Shown here: one piece after another, positions 60,851-64,000 of the stretch
Numbering within the stretch: position 1 is the first letter of the stretch
Layout: each line of letters begins with the position of its first letter
NCBI GenBank assembly: GCA_028551475.1
Contig: CM052354.1
Span: forward strand, 14,035,258 to 14,099,257
DNA: 64,000 nt
DNA from: Casuarina equisetifolia
Taxonomy: Eukaryota; Streptophyta; Magnoliopsida; Fagales; Casuarinaceae
Direction: 5' to 3'
Translations under genes and position numbers: made by a program
The notes under the pieces: generated by a model
Told to the model about the DNA's origin: nothing
Database searches by the model: none
The model's input: the letters and a program-made list of their open reading frames with translations, nothing else

Positions 60851-61294
60851 TCACAATTCATGGTTGAGTATTGATAGTGCCGATAACTCTGTAGTCATGC
60901 TGTTGGAACTAGAGAGATCCATATTTGTAAGGTTTTTGGTGGATCTGGGTATTGAATAAGCATCAGGAGCCTTGGTAGGAACAGAAATGAAGATGATATG
61001 GCTGGAGAAGTCATCAAAAACAGCACTTTTCACCGTACTTCGAGTCGGAATAAAACACGGGCGTCTCCATCAATGGCTAGTGCTTCCAATTTTATGTACC
61101 AAGACATTTTCATGAACCATGTCCAGAATCCCATCATTATTGACAAACGAATATTGCTCGTACCTCCCTAGCAGTTGAGAAATAATTTCAACCAACACTT
61201 TCTTAATTATCTTGGTTGTGCTATAAAAATTTACGTGCCTGAAATTTCTTAACACAATCAAATTGCTTTGGAGAATTTGACTCTTTGTGACATC
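60851..61294 (-). pseudogene. Unidentified reading frame, one in-frame stop
   Basis: From an ATG at 61294 (minus) one frame runs to a TAA-type end near 60851 with a single in-frame TGA at 61070-61072. It would give about 75 and then 72 codons. The residues (for example LVEIISQLLGRYEQYSF, GILDMVHENVLVHKIGS, SSHIIFISVPTKAPD) look protein-like in composition rather than random, but I recognise no family. It may be a degraded host gene fragment or chance. Confidence 0.28.
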
Positions 61295-62239
61295 AAACTA
61301 ATAGTACGTTAGAAAGTTCAAAATTCAACTTAAAAGTTAGTTTAAGAGTTAAGATGACCTTTTCTTACATTTAAATATTACTCAATGATTATATTTTTTT
61401 AATATAGAACTTTTATTCCCAACATAGTATAATAACTACTAAATTAGGACATGAACTAGTAGTTCATATAGAGATAATTAATCCTTTACTAACAAAGTTT
61501 GAATTATATTAAGAATCTGAGTCTTTTCAGATTACATTTTCCCTCGGGTTTGAGTACAAGGTTTTGCCGTCATTCCCTCACACTGGTTGGGTTTGCAATC
61601 TTTGCAACTGTCATTTTCTTATTAGGAAGTATGCAGTCTCATGGAATGGCCTTTGGCTGGGGCTAGTACGTTGCTTAGTGGAACTTGTACTGATGTTGTC
61701 ACATAGAAAAAGCATATTGTTCATCAATCATGCCTCGCAATAGATTCAGAATTTAACCATCATCCTTGTAGAGTATCAAGAGAAAAATTTTAATATTATA
61801 TTAAAATACTTATTATCTAATCTAAAGGCTGATTCAAAAATTAGTGGAATCACCTTTCATTTAACCAAGTTTCTTAATATCTTCCTAAGCAATCTAAAAT
61901 TTACCACTCCTCATAAAACATAGCAAGCCCTCCAACTTGGAAGCTGTTATGCACGGACACTTGGTTAAAAAAAAAAATTAGGGTTTCAGTGAATATTTTG
62001 TATTTAGTTAGGATTTAGCTAGATTAGTCAGGTTTTTTAAGTGGTGATTTAATTATATTTTTAAGCGTAAGGCTTATGTAGGCGTGAAGTAATGACATCA
62101 TCCACGAACGTAATAATGATGTAAATTCCTTGTACACGTGAGAAACAGCAACTAATGAGAATCAAAACCAAAATACGCTCCCTGTGTGTCTTCTACCTTC
62201 CCTCATAGACTGTTCGGTGGTTTCTTAGGGATTTGGATT

Positions 62240-62347
62240 ATGGCTTCAGCGAATCCAAACACAACCCAGAACAGCCAAAATCCGTCCCTAGTTAATCCAA
62301 ACTCCGCCCACCACAACCAAAAACGAAGGACCAACCGCATTAGCTGA
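62240..62347 (+). CDS. Short plus-strand frame of unknown status (35 aa)
   Basis: ATG GCT TCA GCG opens a 35-codon frame rich in Asn, Gln and Pro (MASANPNTTQNSQNPSLVNP), ending TGA. The composition resembles the low-complexity N-termini of some plant proteins and retroelement gags. It lies antisense to the presumed 3' UTR of the CID gene. There is no supporting splice or downstream exon, so it is unlikely to be a gene by itself. Confidence 0.15.
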   Translation: MASANPNTTQNSQNPSLVNPNSAHHNQKRRTNRIS

Positions 62348-62727
62348 TTCAACTTCCCTTCGTGTACTGGATGGATACTTTTCATTGCCCAGATAAGGAA
62401 GTTTTATGGTTACTGTAAAGAAACTCATTTCATCTGAAACGTTCCCTTCAGTGGCGTAAAATTACCAAGGAAAACTAATTGTATGAACTCAACGCTCAAC
62501 TTTCCCAAACAAACACTGTGGAACAAGGTGAAAATGCTTGAACAGATCGAGACCCCATCTCGTAAAAACTTCAATTGAAGCAAGGTCACGAAAAAAATAA
62601 CTGTTGCAAAGGAAAAGAGGAAAGTACTGAAACAAGATGAGATTCACCGTCTCTTCGACGTAACAAAGATTTTCTCAACAGGAAAGTTGACCGAGTGCCA
62701 TCCCAAGCGTAAGACTAAGATGATTAG

Positions 62728-63930
62728 TTAATGCAATGTTGGGTGACTAACTCTAGGTCTCACGGGTGTCTTTGAAGGACTTACCCTACAAATTCAACAA
62801 GATAACAAATAAACAACAAAGAATAGTAGACAACATAAAATGATAATCCAGTTTGAGAAACACACCTGACGGGTTGGGTTCCCAGGACCATCCCACTGCA
62901 ACTCAGTGCGTTGATGGCACTTTCTGCCTGCTCAGTAAAATAAAAGAACATCAATGGATTAAAAAAGACCCCCTTTCAGCATGCACGTGTAAGAGTATGT
63001 ATGTGCATATCTTCTGGTACGTATACTAGGTTGATTCTGTAGTCACATAAACGTATGCATGGACATGGGCACAAAAAAGTATGTATGTGCATATCTTCTG
63101 GTGCCAAATTGAGGGTTCATCGCATGCCATGGAAAATTGAATAAACAACATTCTACGTAGAGGAACCATTTTTGGTCAGAGATTACACTCCGATTTATTT
63201 ATGTGGTTTACTAGAAATTGGAAATGAAAAAAGAAAGGGACTCTTGTGTATCCTTGTTTCGGTTCACGTTACAAATAGTACAACTCTTACAGATCTATAC
63301 AAGAAAGATATCGGAGTTGAAGTATTTAATTATCCTGCCATACTTTTTTCTAGAAGGATTGACCTTATTTTTTTATGAAAAGAAAATATGCAAGTTAACC
63401 AACAGATACAGCCATCCATAGACAATTACCCAGACAAACTAGAGTAGCTCAGTTATTTCAACAAAAATGAGAGGAACAATCTATGAAAGACAGCCTATTT
63501 TTTTAAAGCTATCACCAGAGAACCAGCCAGTTCCTTAATAACATTTGAGCTCATTGCACTTCCGGATAATGAACTTGAGATATATAATGAACATAAGATG
63601 TATTTTGAAACTATTTTAAACTACTTAATTTTACAGCCAGGCAGTATCTCACCTTCAGAGAGGAAGGGAGATTATTCAAGTCTTAAATAGTTACAGAGAA
63701 AGGCTATTAGGTTGAGTGAGCATATTGCCTTGGTAGCCAACTATTACTTGTGCAACATCATTAGTCCCAAATTAGAAAGGGTTCAAACTGTTGTAAATAT
63801 ATAGAATTCAAACTTTCCCACAAAGGCTAAATAATTTTGAAATCTGTAAACTAAAACTTACAAGTGCAAATTCAACAAAAGCTATACGAGTCGAATGCAC
63901 ATGATCACCCAAAAGCCTCAGGCGAGTAAC
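62728..63930 (-). CDS. CID8-13-type PABP-interacting RNA-binding protein, C-terminal exons (partial)
   Basis: Three exons on the minus strand: 63862-63930, 62866-62927, 62728-62785, with GT-AG introns of 934 and 80 bp and consistent phases. They encode the last 62 residues. The product reads VTRLRLLGDHVHSTRIAFVEF (RRM strands 2-3, with RNP1-like IAFVEF), then AESAINALSCSGMVLG (RRM helix 2), then VSPSKTPVRPRVS and a stop TAA at 62728-62730. This matches the second RRM and short tail of plant CTC-interacting-domain proteins 8-13. These carry an N-terminal PAM2 motif that binds the MLLE domain of poly(A)-binding protein and two RRMs. The upstream exons lie beyond the right edge of the window. 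The visible coding sequence looks intact. Which CID paralog it is cannot be decided from this part. Confidence 0.85.
62928..63861 (-). other. Intron of the CID gene (934 bp)
   Basis: Donor CTT|GTAAG and acceptor CTGAGCAG|GCAG. It contains two copies of the phrase GTATGTATGTGCATATCTTCTGG (near 62994 and 63078, about 84 bp apart), a small local duplication. The open frames at 63.17-63.42 kb are not supported as exons. Confidence 0.75.
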
Positions 63931-64000
63931 CTGTGAATTTAGAAAATGTCAATTATTATTCAACTTATAACACTAATTAAACACAATTCATGTTTAAGTA

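Larger units (their letters stand above)
60481..62720. other. Intergenic region between Copia G and the CID gene
   Basis: No recognised gene. It holds an unidentified minus-strand reading frame (60851-61294), a short plus-strand frame (62240-62347) and, nearest the CID gene, presumably that gene's 3' UTR. The stretch 61.3-61.96 kb is AT-rich with no clear content. Confidence 0.45.

Overview
The window is nuclear DNA from a flowering plant, most likely a eudicot. It is AT-rich, host exons are interrupted by GT-AG introns, and most of the space is plant LTR-retrotransposon debris. Two host genes can be supported.

The first, on the minus strand (coding exons 23461 down to 17401, probable 5' UTR exon near 25.7 kb), is a homolog of the DA2/GW2 RING-type E3 ubiquitin ligases that restrict seed and organ size. 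Eight coding exons join in frame with canonical splice sites into a predicted protein of 430 residues. The second, also minus strand at the right edge (63930 down to 62728, running off the window), is the last three visible coding exons of a CID8-13-type PABP-interacting protein, covering the end of its last RRM and the C-terminus.

The rest is layered, broken retroelements. Left block (36-15630): a minus-strand Copia (A) carries two insertions. One is a ~1.6 kb Gypsy-type LTR (F1), itself split by a solo LTR (K). The other is a reduced Gypsy (C), itself split by a Copia with a perfect target-site duplication (B). Then comes the DA2 gene with its introns (17.2-25.8 kb) and a gene-poor flank (25.9-28.0 kb). 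Middle block (28.0-39.96 kb): a Gypsy 3' end (E), a second F-type LTR with a tRNA-Asp-like primer site (F2), a short Copia (D), a degenerate minisatellite, and an F-type solo LTR (F3) split by a non-autonomous LTR element (N) whose interior encodes a long array of acidic octapeptides.

Right block (41.1-60.5 kb): Copia remains (G) host a Sirevirus-like long LTR (L), which contains a nearly full-length chromovirus (O, 42913-48702), and a Gypsy (H, 50805-60145). H contains another LTR element (I), which contains a solo LTR (J). From about 60.5 to 62.2 kb no known gene is recognised, apart from an unidentified reading frame.

Many insertion boundaries rest on TG...CA ends, primer-binding sites, polypurine tracts and 5-bp target duplications read directly from the sequence. 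All retroelements are treated as fossils; none looks coding-competent. No CRISPR array, tRNA gene or rRNA gene was seen. The most unusual sequence is the octapeptide array of element N. The evidence that the widespread GGGGGGTGAATT-type repeats are solo LTRs is the most generally useful observation.
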